Below are positions 27,044 through 36,237 of a stretch of DNA of 64,000 nt, one piece after another. Source of the DNA: Ancylobacter pratisalsi (GTDB lineage: Bacteria > Pseudomonadota > Alphaproteobacteria > Rhizobiales > Xanthobacteraceae); the NCBI RefSeq assembly GCF_010669125.1, contig NZ_CP048630.1, positions 1,488,001 through 1,552,000 of the forward strand. The letters are read 5' to 3'. Made by a program: the position numbers and the translations under genes. The notes under the pieces were generated by a model. The model saw nothing but the letters and a program-made list of their open reading frames with translations, ran no database searches and had not been told where the DNA came from. Numbering within the stretch: position 1 is the stretch's first letter; every line of letters begins with the position of its first letter.

Positions 27044-27820
27044 ATGCGTATCCTTTTGATAAACCCCAATACTTCCCTTGCCATGACGGAACGCATGGTC
27101 GAGAGCGCAACCCGATCGCTGGCGCCGGACATCGAACTCGTCGCCATGACCGCAGACCGCGGCATGCCCTACATCGCCAGCCGTGCCGAGGCGCTGCTGG
27201 CGGGGGCAACCACACTGGAAATGATCGCGCAGCATCATGCCGGCATGGATGCGGTGGTCATCGGCGCCTTTGGTGATCCCGGCCTGATCGCCGCGCGCGA
27301 ACTGTTCGACCTGCCGATCACCGCCATGGCGGAAGCGGCGATGCTGACGGCCTGCATGCTCGGTCCGCGCTTTGGCATCGTGACCTTCTCGCCTGTGATG
27401 ACAGCCTGGTATGAGGACGCGGTGTCGCTTTCTGGCCTGAACGGGCGCTGCGCCGGTATCCGCGTGCCCGATAGCGGGTTTGGCTCGATCGACCGTGTGC
27501 AACACGAGCTGGAGACCGAGCTCACCGAGCTTTGCTGCCGGGCCGCCGTGGACGACAAGGCCGACGCCGTCATCCTTGCCGGCGCCCCGCTCACCGGACT
27601 TGCCGCCCGCATCGCCGAACGGGTTCCCGTGCCCCTGGTCGACCCGCTCGACGCCGCCATCGGTCAGGCCGCCCTGCTCGCCCGGCTGCACACCCGCCCC
27701 GCCCGCGCGGGCCGGTTCGCCCGTCCCGGTTCCAAGCCCGCCACCGGCATCACCCCGGCCCTCGCCGCGTGGATCGAGCATCGGGTTGATTTGATCGAAG
27801 TACCGCCGGCCGAGATGTGA
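27044..27820 (+). CDS. Aspartate/glutamate/hydantoin racemase family protein
   Basis: 258 residues starting MRILLINPNTSLAMTERMV, the classic hydantoin-racemase opening. The two catalytic regions appear as IGAFGDPGLIAARELF and DAVILAGAPLTGLA. The first normally contains Cys (CFGDPG); here that position reads AFGDPG. The second normally reads GCAG; here it reads LAGAPL. Both catalytic Cys positions therefore look substituted. If correct, a racemase mechanism is doubtful. Start is 4 bases after the amidohydrolase stop. Confidence 0.8.
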   Translation: MRILLINPNTSLAMTERMVESATRSLAPDIELVAMTADRGMPYIASRAEALLAGATTLEMIAQHHAGMDAVVIGAFGDPGLIAARELFDLPITAMAEAAMLTACMLGPRFGIVTFSPVMTAWYEDAVSLSGLNGRCAGIRVPDSGFGSIDRVQHELETELTELCCRAAVDDKADAVILAGAPLTGLAARIAERVPVPLVDPLDAAIGQAALLARLHTRPARAGRFARPGSKPATGITPALAAWIEHRVDLIEVPPAEM

Positions 27821-28033
27821 ACCTTCCGGCCGGCATTCCGTCACCCCCATGAGCGCGGAGATCGATCGGCCAGGCGGTGCCAGGAGACCGGGTTCATTGC
27901 GGGCAAGGTACAATCGGCGCACCTAGTGCCCGCACCGACCAAAGTGCTGTTTGCATTCCCCGGCCCGGCCTGTAGCCTCGCCTGGAAGTGCCGCGCGATG
28001 CAGGGAACGGCACGAAGAAGCGGAGGAATGCTC

Positions 28034-28993
28034 ATGAAGATTTTCAAGCGTACGTCCGGCCTGGCAGCGGCCGCGTCGCTGGTGCTGGCCCTGTCGCCCA
28101 TGTCGGCGAAAGCCACCGAGTTCATCAACATTCTCACCGGGGGCACATCGGGCGTTTATTACCCGCTCGGCGTCGCGATTTCGAAGGTCTACGCCGACAA
28201 CATCCCTGACTCGAAGGTGCAGGTGCAGTCGACCAAGGCATCCGTGGAGAACCTCAACCTGCTCCAGCAGGGACGCGGCGAACTGGCGTTCTCTCTTGGC
28301 GATTCCGTCAAGCTGGCCTGGGAAGGCGACGCCGAAGTCGGCTTCAAGTCGAAACTCGACAAGCTGCGCGGCATCGCGGCGATCTACCCGAATTACATCC
28401 AGATCGTCGCCACCAAGGAGAGCGGCATCAAGACTCTCGCCGACCTGAAGGGCAAGCGCGTCTCGGTCGGCGCGCCGAAGTCGGGCACCGAGCTCAATGC
28501 ACGGGCGATCCTCGGCGCGGCGGGCATGAGCTACGACGACCTCGGCAAGGTTGAGTATCTGCCGTTCGGCGAATCGGTCGAACTGATCAAGAACCGCCAG
28601 CTCGACGCCACGCTTCAGTCGGCCGGGCTCGGCGTTGCCTCGATCCGCGATCTGGCCTCCTCGCTTCCGATCACGGTGGTGTCGGTGCCGGCCTCGGTCG
28701 TTGAGAAGCTGGGGCCCCCCTATGTGAGCGCGGAAATCCCCGCCAAGACCTATGACGGTCAGGAAGGCGGCGTCCCGACCGTTGCCGTGGTGAACTTCCT
28801 GGTCACCCGCGAGGGGGTCTCCGACGAGGTCGCCTACGAGATGACGAAGCTCATCTTCGACAATCTCACGGGCATTGAGGCCGCCCACAAGGCGGCGGCC
28901 CAGATCAAGCTCGAAAACGCCACCAAGGGCATGCCGATCCCGCTCCATCCCGGCGCCGAACGCTACTACAAGGAAAAGGGCCTCCTGAAGTAG
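28034..28993 (+). CDS. TAXI-family TRAP transporter solute-binding protein
   Basis: 319 residues with a Sec signal (about 1-27, SAKA). TAXI hallmark INILTGGTSGVYYPLGVAIS at the mature N-terminus, then QSTKASVENLNLLQQGRGEL and LKGKRVSVGAPKSGTELNAR. ATG 28034 is correctly spaced from GGAGG; an ATG two codons earlier is too close. Receptor for the fused permease downstream. Ligands of TAXI receptors are mostly glutamate-like or unknown. Confidence 0.92.
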   Translation: MKIFKRTSGLAAAASLVLALSPMSAKATEFINILTGGTSGVYYPLGVAISKVYADNIPDSKVQVQSTKASVENLNLLQQGRGELAFSLGDSVKLAWEGDAEVGFKSKLDKLRGIAAIYPNYIQIVATKESGIKTLADLKGKRVSVGAPKSGTELNARAILGAAGMSYDDLGKVEYLPFGESVELIKNRQLDATLQSAGLGVASIRDLASSLPITVVSVPASVVEKLGPPYVSAEIPAKTYDGQEGGVPTVAVVNFLVTREGVSDEVAYEMTKLIFDNLTGIEAAHKAAAQIKLENATKGMPIPLHPGAERYYKEKGLLK

Positions 28994-29009
28994 CACTGCC
29001 GCGCCAATG

Positions 29010-29037
29010 AAAGCCGCCGCCCCGGGGTGGCGGCTTT
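29010..29037 (+). terminator. Hairpin between TAXI receptor and permease genes
   Basis: Perfect 9-base arms AAAGCCGCC (29010-29018) and GGCGGCTTT (29029-29037), GC-rich loop that can extend the stem, short T run. Likely attenuator limiting permease expression. Confidence 0.6.
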
Positions 29038-29176
29038 GTGCGGAGAGGGGCGCAACAGTTCCGGGCGGCCTGCCCGGTTACGGGTCAAAGCCAGAGTTTC
29101 AACGGCTTGAGACCGTCGCGAATGCCCGGTGGATCGCCAACCGGGCAGCGACGCTCTCTCGCGGCGAGGGTCGCCG

Positions 29177-31285
29177 ATGCAGCACGACAGCAACCATCAC
29201 AAGATGCCGGCGGACGCTGCCGATCTTGGCTTGCATGATCCCCTGAGCGAGAGCTTTCCCGCCGGCGGCGAGGGGCGGCTGCTTTATTGGATCGCGATCG
29301 CCTTCTCGTTGTTTCAAATCGGGACGGCGGCGCATCTGATCGAGCTTCCCAGCCAGGTGACACGGGCCTTCCATGTCGGCTTCCTCGGGCTTCTCGGCTT
29401 CCCGCTCCTCGCGCTGGTGCATCGCAAAGGACCGGCGACGAAGGCGCTGTTCTGGCTGCTGGCGGCGGGAAGCGTCGCGGTGGCTTGCTATCAGTGGCTC
29501 GAATACGCCCCGCTGATCCTGCGCGCGGGCGATCCGAACACGGCGGACATCGTCATGGGCGTTGTCGCGCTCGTCGTTGTCTTCTGCGCCGCCTGGGCGC
29601 TGATGGGCCCGGCGCTGCCGATCATAGCCGGGCTGTTTCTCGCCTATTGTTTCTGGGGCCAGTTGCTCCCCTCCCCGTTCGAGACCCGTGGCTATGCCTT
29701 CACCCAGGTGATCGAGCATATGAGCTACGGTACCGAGGGCATTTACGGCATTCCGGTCTATGTTTCCTCGACCTACATCTTCCTGTTCATCCTGTTCGGC
29801 GCCTTCCTTGAGAAGGCGGGGATGATCCGCCTCTTCACCGATGTCTCGCTCGGGCTGGTGGGCAACCGGCAGGGCGGCGCCGCGAAGGTGGCGGTATTCT
29901 CCTCCGGTCTGATGGGCACGATCTCGGGTTCGGGTGTCGCCAATGTCGTGACCACCGGCCAGTTCACCATCCCGCTGATGAAGAGCTTCGGTTACCGCGC
30001 CGCCTTTGCCGGCGGCGTCGAGGCCACCGCCTCGATGGGCGGCCAGATCATGCCTCCGGTGATGGGCGCAGTCGCCTTCATCATGGCGGAGACCCTTGGC
30101 GTCTCCTACCACGAAGTCGTCAAGGCGGCACTGATCCCTGCCATCCTCTATTTCGCCTCCGCGTTCTGGATGGTGCATCTGGAGGCCGGCAAATGGGGCC
30201 TGCGCGGCATGGACAAGGCCGATCTGCCCTCGCCGCGCAAGGCGCTCAAGGAGCGCTGGTATCTGATCCTGCCGCTCGCCGTGCTGGTCTACCTGCTGTT
30301 CTCCGGCTACACCCCGCTTTACGCGGGCACCATCGGCCTTGCCCTCACCGTCATGCTGATCCTGGGTGGCTCGATCGCACTGGGGCTGCCGGCGGGGTTG
30401 ATCCGCTACGGCTTCTGGATTGGGCTTGGCGTCGTCGCCGCCGGATTCTTCGAATATGGCATCAACGTCATCGTCGCGGCGATGGCAGGGCTGATCCTCT
30501 GGACGTTCCTCACCAAGGGCGGGAGGGAAGCGCTCATCGTCTGCCGGGACAGCCTCGCCGAGGGCGCCAAGACCGCGCTTCCCGTCGGCATCGCCTGCGC
30601 CGTCGTGGGCGTCATCATCGGCACCATGACGCTGACCGGTATCGCCACGACCTTCGGCCAGTTCATCGTCAGTGTGGGCGAAAAGAACCTGTTCCTGTCG
30701 CTGATCCTGACCATGGTCACCTGCATCGTCCTGGGCATGGGCATCCCGACAATCCCGAACTACATCATCACCTCGTCGATCGCGGGGCCGGCGCTGCAGG
30801 CCCTCGGCGTGCCGCTGATCGTCAGCCACATGTTCGTGTTCTATTTCGGCATTCTCGCCGACCTGACGCCCCCGGTCGCGCTTGCCTGCTTCGCGGCGGC
30901 GCCGATCGCGCGGGAATCCGGGCTCAAGATTTCCATGGAAGCCATCAAGGTCGCGGCCGCGGGCTTCGTGGTGCCCTTCATGGCCGTCTACACACCCGCG
31001 CTGATGCTGCAGGATGGCGGCGTGCTGGCGAGCGAGATCGGCTATATCCCGGCCGTCGCCTACGTCGCCTTCAAGGCGCTGCTGGCGATTGGGCTGTGGG
31101 GGGCCACGGTGATCGGATGGCTCGGAATACGCCTCAGCATCGCCGAGCGGCTGGTTGCGATGGCGGCGGCCTTCACCCTCGTGGCCGCGCTGCCGCTCAC
31201 CGACGAGATCGGATTCGCGCTCGCTGCGGGCTTCGCCCTGTTCGTCTGGCGGCGGAATCGCGCCGCCAACGTCGCGCAGGCGTAG
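29177..31285 (+). CDS. TRAP transporter permease, fused DctQ/DctM (4TM/12TM)
   Basis: 702 residues, about sixteen membrane segments. The N-terminal four-helix part corresponds to DctQ, and the rest to DctM with LEKAGMIRLFTDVSLGLVGN, SGLMGTISGSGVANVVTTG, EATASMGGQIMPPVMGAVAF, and LTPPVALACFAAAPIARESG. This fused form is the normal partner of TAXI receptors. Start ATG 29177 (AGGG upstream) rather than the frame-open GTG/ATG codons before it. Confidence 0.92.
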   Translation: MQHDSNHHKMPADAADLGLHDPLSESFPAGGEGRLLYWIAIAFSLFQIGTAAHLIELPSQVTRAFHVGFLGLLGFPLLALVHRKGPATKALFWLLAAGSVAVACYQWLEYAPLILRAGDPNTADIVMGVVALVVVFCAAWALMGPALPIIAGLFLAYCFWGQLLPSPFETRGYAFTQVIEHMSYGTEGIYGIPVYVSSTYIFLFILFGAFLEKAGMIRLFTDVSLGLVGNRQGGAAKVAVFSSGLMGTISGSGVANVVTTGQFTIPLMKSFGYRAAFAGGVEATASMGGQIMPPVMGAVAFIMAETLGVSYHEVVKAALIPAILYFASAFWMVHLEAGKWGLRGMDKADLPSPRKALKERWYLILPLAVLVYLLFSGYTPLYAGTIGLALTVMLILGGSIALGLPAGLIRYGFWIGLGVVAAGFFEYGINVIVAAMAGLILWTFLTKGGREALIVCRDSLAEGAKTALPVGIACAVVGVIIGTMTLTGIATTFGQFIVSVGEKNLFLSLILTMVTCIVLGMGIPTIPNYIITSSIAGPALQALGVPLIVSHMFVFYFGILADLTPPVALACFAAAPIARESGLKISMEAIKVAAAGFVVPFMAVYTPALMLQDGGVLASEIGYIPAVAYVAFKALLAIGLWGATVIGWLGIRLSIAERLVAMAAAFTLVAALPLTDEIGFALAAGFALFVWRRNRAANVAQA

Positions 31286-31291
31286 GCTTCC

Positions 31292-31666
31292 TTGGGCGCG
31301 TGCCTTCTCGTCGGCGCGAAGGCGGTCATGCTGGCCGCGGCGACATTCACGCTCTCCTGGACCCACTCAGTCGAGCGCACGGGCTGGTCGGAAACGTACC
31401 GCGTGGAGCCGGCCGGGCTGCACCTGGTCGAGGCGCGGGTCATGGGCTCGGGTGCCGGTATGGATCCGGGTGAGGGCGCCACGCTCAAAGGGGACTGGTG
31501 GGTGTGGTCACCTACGCTCGGTCCCGTTCCCGAACTCATGCTCGCCGCCTCGGGGGCGACGGTTGGTGGCTGGAACCTATGCCAGGGACCGTGGCCGGGC
31601 CAGGACTGCCGCACACTCGGGGCCCAGAGGGGCGAACCGATCCAGATTCGGCCCTGCGACAGGTAG
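31292..31666 (+). CDS. DUF1850 protein
   Basis: 124 residues from TTG 31292 (or about 112 from ATG 31328). Hydrophobic leader, then the DUF1850 core: FTLSWTHSVERTGWSETYRV, GSGAGMDPGEGA, and WNLCQGPWPGQDC with two Cys. DUF1850 proteins are secreted or membrane-anchored and recurrently follow TAXI-TRAP permease genes; their role is unknown. Six bases separate it from the permease. Confidence 0.82.
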   Translation: MGACLLVGAKAVMLAAATFTLSWTHSVERTGWSETYRVEPAGLHLVEARVMGSGAGMDPGEGATLKGDWWVWSPTLGPVPELMLAASGATVGGWNLCQGPWPGQDCRTLGAQRGEPIQIRPCDR

Positions 31667-31831
31667 GCGAAGGCATCGGCGACGCTCCAATCGCATCCGC
31701 CAACGCGTTCTGCATCGCCAACGACGGCATCCGCGATTGCGTGCCAAGCCGTCAGCGCTGCGCTTGCGCGTCGACCATTCAACAACTAAAAATTGTATAA
31801 CCAGAACAAACTCTACTCGGGGAAATAGCTC

Positions 31832-31978
31832 ATGCTCGCGCGATCACTGGCGCTGACGGCCGCTCTTGTCCTGCTCACCTGCGTTGCATCCGCCCATGGT
31901 GGCGGGTGCCGCAAGAATTCTCCCCCTGGCCAATGCTGCCACATGGACCGGAAGGCAGGCACCAGCCACTGCCATTGA
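31832..31978 (+). CDS. Tiny secreted Cys/His-rich protein
   Basis: 48 residues. Signal peptide of about 21 residues (LALTAALVLLTCVASA), then a 27-residue mature chain beginning HGGGC and ending HCH, with four Cys and four His. It resembles the short HGGG...GCH...KTG.YHCH motif found in many bacterial secreted proteins. It is preceded by GGGGAA and a short AT-rich region. The Cys/His pattern suggests metal or haem binding, but no function is established. Stop is TGA at 31976-31978. Confidence 0.68.
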   Translation: MLARSLALTAALVLLTCVASAHGGGCRKNSPPGQCCHMDRKAGTSHCH

Positions 31979-32097
31979 GGCCCTGCGGCACTTTTTAATC
32001 GCACGTCCACTCGCCCCGTCACCTTCGCCGAAGCGCCCAGCGGTCGATGTCTGATGAAAGAATGGACATGGGATGGCGATGATTTCGGCTTGCAACT

Positions 32098-32123
32098 GGT
32101 ATACCGGTCGTCCAGCATACCGG
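32098..32123. promoter_or_regulatory. Candidate autoregulatory site of the GntR gene
   Basis: Palindrome GGTATACC (32098-32105) and a direct repeat ATACCGG (32101-32107 and 32117-32123), ending one base before the GntR ATG. No ribosome site lies between. Arrangement suggests autorepression over the start codon. Confidence 0.5.
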
Positions 32124-32124
32124 C

Positions 32125-32841
32125 ATGACGACGTCCTTCGAGTTCGAGCGCGACCGCGCCTATAACCGTCTCGTCTCCCTCATCTTCGGCGGCACGCTGG
32201 AGGCGGGCGCACCCTTGTCCGAGCGCAAGCTCGCCGAGCAACTGGACATCGGCCGCATGCCGGTGCGCGAGGCGCTGCGCCAGCTTGAGCAGGAAGGCGT
32301 GGTCGAGGTGAAGCCCGCGCGCGGCACGTTCGTGCGCCGCGTCTCGGCCGAGGACCTGTCGGAGATCTACCGGGTGCGCGAGGTGCTGGAATGCCTCGCC
32401 GCGGACCTCGCCGCGACCAATGGCGCGTCACCGTCCCTGCTGATGTGCGGCACCCGGATGCGCACCATGGCGCAGGACCCTTCAGCCTTCACGGCCGTGG
32501 AGATCGACGATACCGGCACCGAGTTCCACGAATTGCTGATGCAGGCGGCCGGCAATATGGCGCTGAGCGAGACCGTGCGGCTGCTGCGCCTGCGGTTCCG
32601 GCTGGCCTTCCACCTGCCCCGCTATTTCTCGCACGAGAACGTCTATTCGACGCTCACCGACCACATCGCCATCCTCGACGCCATCGTCGCCCGCGAGCCC
32701 CGCCTCGCGGCGAAGCTGATGCGCGCGCATCTGCGCCGCGGGCTGGAGATGCGCCAGCGCCTCGAGATCACCACCAAGCCCCTTCCAGGCAGAAAAACAA
32801 CGCCACAGGCGAAACCACCAGAGGTTAAGGAGACCACGTAA
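32125..32841 (+). CDS. GntR-family regulator of the aap operon
   Basis: 238 residues. HTH (AYNRLVSLIFGGTLEAGAPL, LAEQLDIGRMPVREALRQLE, EVKPARGTFVRRVS) and FCD domain (EFHELLMQAAGNMALSETVR). The stop overlaps the first base region of the binding-protein ATG (TAATG), so it is the first gene of the transporter operon. Likely autoregulated through the site at its own start. No ribosome site is visible at the ATG. Confidence 0.86.
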   Translation: MTTSFEFERDRAYNRLVSLIFGGTLEAGAPLSERKLAEQLDIGRMPVREALRQLEQEGVVEVKPARGTFVRRVSAEDLSEIYRVREVLECLAADLAATNGASPSLLMCGTRMRTMAQDPSAFTAVEIDDTGTEFHELLMQAAGNMALSETVRLLRLRFRLAFHLPRYFSHENVYSTLTDHIAILDAIVAREPRLAAKLMRAHLRRGLEMRQRLEITTKPLPGRKTTPQAKPPEVKETT

Positions 32842-33863
32842 TGAGACACTATCTGGCGACGGGACTTGTCGCGTTCAGCGCTCTCGCGGCGGTGTGTGCC
32901 CCCGCGGCCGCATCCACGCTCGACACGGTCAAGAAGAACGGCGTCGTGACCTGCGCGGTCAATGGCAGCCGCCCCGGCTTCTCCGCCGTCGATAGCAAGG
33001 GCGAGTGGAACGGCATCGACGTGGACACCTGCCGGGCGATTGCCGCCGCGGTGTTCGGTGACGCGACCAAGGTCAAATACCTGAAGACCAACAACCAGAC
33101 GCGCCTCACCGCGCTCCAGACCGGCGAAGTCGACGTGACCCTCGCCAACACCACCTGGACGCGCGCACGCGACACCGATCTCGGCCTCGACTTCGTCTCA
33201 CCGACTTTCTACGACGGCCAGGGCCTGATGGTGCCGAAGGCTCTCGGCGTGAAAAGCGCCAAGGATCTTGACGGCGCCAGCGTCTGCGTGCGCCCCGGCT
33301 CCACCTCCGAGCGCGTGGTGGCCGATCTCCAGACCAAGTTCAACATCAAGCTCAAGCTGGTCGTCATCGATGACCAGAAGGAAATCAACACCGCCTTCTT
33401 CGGCGGGCGCTGCGATGTCGCCGTGCAGTCTTCCTCGGGCCTGTCCTCCACCCGCGCGGCCGTCGCGCCCAATCCGGACGATTACGTGATCCTGCCCGAG
33501 CGTTTCGGCAAGGATCCGATGGGCCCGGTGGTCCGGCAGGACAATGCGCAGTGGCGCGACATCGTGCAGTGGACGGTGTTCGCTCTGTTCCAGGCCGAGG
33601 AGAGCGGCATCACCTCCCAGAACATTGACGAGATGAAGGAAAAGAGCACCGATCCGATGGTGCGCCGCCTGCTCGGCGTGGACAACTCCGGCGGCAAGGG
33701 GCTCGGGCTCGACCCGGCCTGGGCCTACAACGTGATCAAGCAGGTCGGCAATTACGGCGAGGTCTATGAGCGCAATGTCGGCATGGGTTCGCCCCTCAAG
33801 CTCGAGCGCGGTATCAACGCCCAGTACACCGATGGCGGCCTGATCTACGCACCCCCGCTCTGA
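32841..33863 (+). CDS. aapJ: General L-amino acid ABC transporter, substrate-binding protein
   Basis: 340 residues, Sec signal about 1-24. AapJ/BztA features: TLDTVKKNGVVTCAVNGSRP, NGIDVDTCRAIAAAVFGD, VDVTLANTTWTRARDTDLGL, and GKDPMGPVVRQDNAQWRDIV. Length matches AapJ. Broad L-amino-acid specificity is usual for the family, though linkage to hydroxy-amino-acid enzymes may indicate a narrower ligand. AAGGAG precedes the ATG. Confidence 0.9.
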   Translation: MRHYLATGLVAFSALAAVCAPAAASTLDTVKKNGVVTCAVNGSRPGFSAVDSKGEWNGIDVDTCRAIAAAVFGDATKVKYLKTNNQTRLTALQTGEVDVTLANTTWTRARDTDLGLDFVSPTFYDGQGLMVPKALGVKSAKDLDGASVCVRPGSTSERVVADLQTKFNIKLKLVVIDDQKEINTAFFGGRCDVAVQSSSGLSSTRAAVAPNPDDYVILPERFGKDPMGPVVRQDNAQWRDIVQWTVFALFQAEESGITSQNIDEMKEKSTDPMVRRLLGVDNSGGKGLGLDPAWAYNVIKQVGNYGEVYERNVGMGSPLKLERGINAQYTDGGLIYAPPL

Positions 33864-33893
33864 TGAGCTGACAACGGGTTCTGGCATCCTTCG

Positions 33894-35105
33894 ATGAGCT
33901 CCACGTCTTCCCCGGTCCGGGCGGCGCCCTCCGCGCCGCCCCGTGCTTCGTCCACCGTTCCTCCCTGGCGCAATCCGCGAGTCCGGAGTGCGGTCTGGCA
34001 GGGTCTGCTCGTGCTGGTGCTGGCCGCCATTGCCTTCTGGCTGGTGAGCAACGCCGCCCGCGCGCTGGACGAACGGGGCATGACGTCGGGCCTCGGATTC
34101 CTGCTCGATCCCGCCCAGTTTGCTCTCGGCGAAGCCTTCTTCGTCTTCACGCCGGGCCATAGCTACCTGGCCGCGTTCGCGGTCGGTCTGGGCAATACGG
34201 TGATGTTGTCCATCGTCAGCATCGTTACCGCGACGGTGATCGGCGTCGGCCTCGGCTTCGCGCGGCTGTCGCGGAACACGCTGATCTCCGGCCTTGCCCA
34301 TGCCTATATCGAGGCGTTCCGAAACACCCCGCAGCTGGTCCAGATCGTGTTCTGGTACAGCTTCTTCACATTGTTGCCGGGCCCACGGCAGTCCTGGTCG
34401 ATCTTCGGGCTCGCCTTCGCCTCCAATCGCGGCCTGACCGTGCCGGCACCTGAAAACAGCACCATAGCCCTGCTGGTGCTCTGCATGCTCCTGGTCGGCG
34501 CCGTGCTCGCCTTCACGATCGGTCATGTCGCCGACCGCAGCCGCCGCCGTACCGGCCGGCGCTGGAAGGGGCTGCGCAGCCTCGAACTCGCGGCGCTGCT
34601 GGTGCCCGCGCTGGCGGCCTGGCTGGCGAGCGGCGCCCCGCTCGGCTGGTCGGTTCCGGAATTGCGAGGCTTCAACTATACCGGCGGCGCGACGCTGGCG
34701 CCTGAATTCCTCGCCATCTATTTCGGCCTGTCGTTCTACATCGCCGCCTTCATCGCCGAGATTGTGCGCGGCGGGCTGGTCAGCGTCGACGCCGGCCAGA
34801 TCGAGGCGGCCAATGCCATCGGGCTGAGCCGCGCCGATCTCTACCGCAAGGTGATGGTGCCGCAGGCGCTGCGCGTCATCATCCCGCCGCTGGCGGCGCA
34901 GTACATCAGCCTGCTCAAGAACTCCTCGCTCGGGGTCGCGGTGGGCTATCCCGACCTATTCAGCGTCTCGAACACCGCGCTTACCTATAGCGGCCGCACC
35001 ATCGAGGTGCTGTCGATCATGGCCGTGATCTATCTCGTCCTGTGCCTGGCCATCGGCGCCGGCGCGAACCTCATCAACCGCTTCGTGCAGATTCCGGAGC
35101 GCTGA
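33894..35105 (+). CDS. aapQ: General L-amino acid ABC transporter permease
   Basis: 403 residues, eight predicted membrane segments and a large periplasmic loop. AapQ/BztB motifs: HAYIEAFRNTPQLVQIVFWY, GLVSVDAGQIEAANAIGLSR (EAA loop), and PQALRVIIPPLAAQYISLLK. Heterodimerises with AapM. A 30-base gap follows aapJ; no hairpin is evident there, unlike the other binding-protein junctions. Confidence 0.9.
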   Translation: MSSTSSPVRAAPSAPPRASSTVPPWRNPRVRSAVWQGLLVLVLAAIAFWLVSNAARALDERGMTSGLGFLLDPAQFALGEAFFVFTPGHSYLAAFAVGLGNTVMLSIVSIVTATVIGVGLGFARLSRNTLISGLAHAYIEAFRNTPQLVQIVFWYSFFTLLPGPRQSWSIFGLAFASNRGLTVPAPENSTIALLVLCMLLVGAVLAFTIGHVADRSRRRTGRRWKGLRSLELAALLVPALAAWLASGAPLGWSVPELRGFNYTGGATLAPEFLAIYFGLSFYIAAFIAEIVRGGLVSVDAGQIEAANAIGLSRADLYRKVMVPQALRVIIPPLAAQYISLLKNSSLGVAVGYPDLFSVSNTALTYSGRTIEVLSIMAVIYLVLCLAIGAGANLINRFVQIPER

Positions 35106-35106
35106 G

Positions 35107-36237
35107 ATGACGACGCTCGCTCCCCGCTCCTTTGCCCGTTCCGGCCCTGCCGCTTCCCGGCCGGCGCCCACGCCGCCGCACGGTGTGCGGCTGTTCCTCA
35201 CGACCCATCTGTTTCCCTCGCCACTGGCGGGGCTGACGAGCCTTGTGCTCGGCGCCGTGCTTGTTCTGGCGCTGTGGCACATCGCCCGATGGGCGGTCAT
35301 CGATGCCGTCTGGGTGTCGCCGGCAGACGGTTCGGCCTGCCGCGCGGCAGCGGGTGCCTGCTGGGCGGTCATCGGCGAGAAATACCGGGTCATGCTGTTC
35401 GGCGCCTATGCCTATGACGAGCAATGGCGCGGGGCGGTCATCATCGTGCTGTGGATCGTATGGGGTGCGATCTCCGCCGGCTCCTGGCTCTCAGTCCGCG
35501 TGCGGCTCGCCGGCTGGGCTCTCGTGTTCGCGGCGTCCATCGTGCTGCTCAAGGGTGGCATTCTCGGGCTGACGCCGGTCGGCACCGACCAGTGGGGCGG
35601 CCTGCCCCTCACCTTCATCATCTTCGGCGGCACGATTACCGGAGGGCTGCCGCTGGCGGTGCTGCTTGCGCTTGGCCGGCGCTCGGAACTGCCGGTTGTT
35701 CGCCTGCTGTGCGTGGCGACAATCGAAGGCGTGCGCGGAATTCCGCTCCTGGCCCTGCTGTTCTTCGCCGCGCTGGTGCTGCCCCTGTTCCTGCCGGCCC
35801 AGCTCACGGTCGACAAGCTGATCCGCGCGGAGATCGGCATGATCATCTTCTTCGCCGCCTATGCGGCCGAAGTGGTGCGCGGCGGGCTGCAGGCGATTCC
35901 GGAAGGACAGGAGGAGGCGGCGCAGGCGCTGGGCCTCGGCTATTGGCTGCGCATGCGCAAGGTCGTCCTGCCGCAGGCGCTCGCCATTTCCGTGCCGGCG
36001 CTGTTCAACGACATTATCCGGGCCTTCAAGAACACCACGTTCTTCAGCATCCTCGGCCTGTTCGACGTACTCGGTGCCACAAAAGCCGCGCTTCAAGACC
36101 CGAACTGGGTTCGTTACGGGACCGAAGGCTACATCTTCGTCTTCGTGCTCTATTTCATCATCTGCTCGGCCATGTCCGCCTATGGCTCGTCCATCGAGCG
36201 GAGCCATCAGCGGCGCGGACGGAGGGCGGCGCGATGA
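35107..36237 (+). CDS. aapM: General L-amino acid ABC transporter permease
   Basis: 376 residues with about seven to eight membrane segments. AapM/BztC features: GLPLTFIIFGGTITGGLPLA, VATIEGVRGIPLLALLFFAA, QAIPEGQEEAAQALGLGYWL, and NTTFFSILGLFDVLGATKAA. One base after aapQ; its stop overlaps the ATPase ATG (ATGA). Confidence 0.9.
   Translation: MTTLAPRSFARSGPAASRPAPTPPHGVRLFLTTHLFPSPLAGLTSLVLGAVLVLALWHIARWAVIDAVWVSPADGSACRAAAGACWAVIGEKYRVMLFGAYAYDEQWRGAVIIVLWIVWGAISAGSWLSVRVRLAGWALVFAASIVLLKGGILGLTPVGTDQWGGLPLTFIIFGGTITGGLPLAVLLALGRRSELPVVRLLCVATIEGVRGIPLLALLFFAALVLPLFLPAQLTVDKLIRAEIGMIIFFAAYAAEVVRGGLQAIPEGQEEAAQALGLGYWLRMRKVVLPQALAISVPALFNDIIRAFKNTTFFSILGLFDVLGATKAALQDPNWVRYGTEGYIFVFVLYFIICSAMSAYGSSIERSHQRRGRRAAR

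Noticed and set aside
29099..31366. Long minus-strand open frame opposite the TAXI-TRAP permease
   Set aside because: His/Arg/Asp-rich shadow of a membrane-protein gene; no motif or ribosome site.
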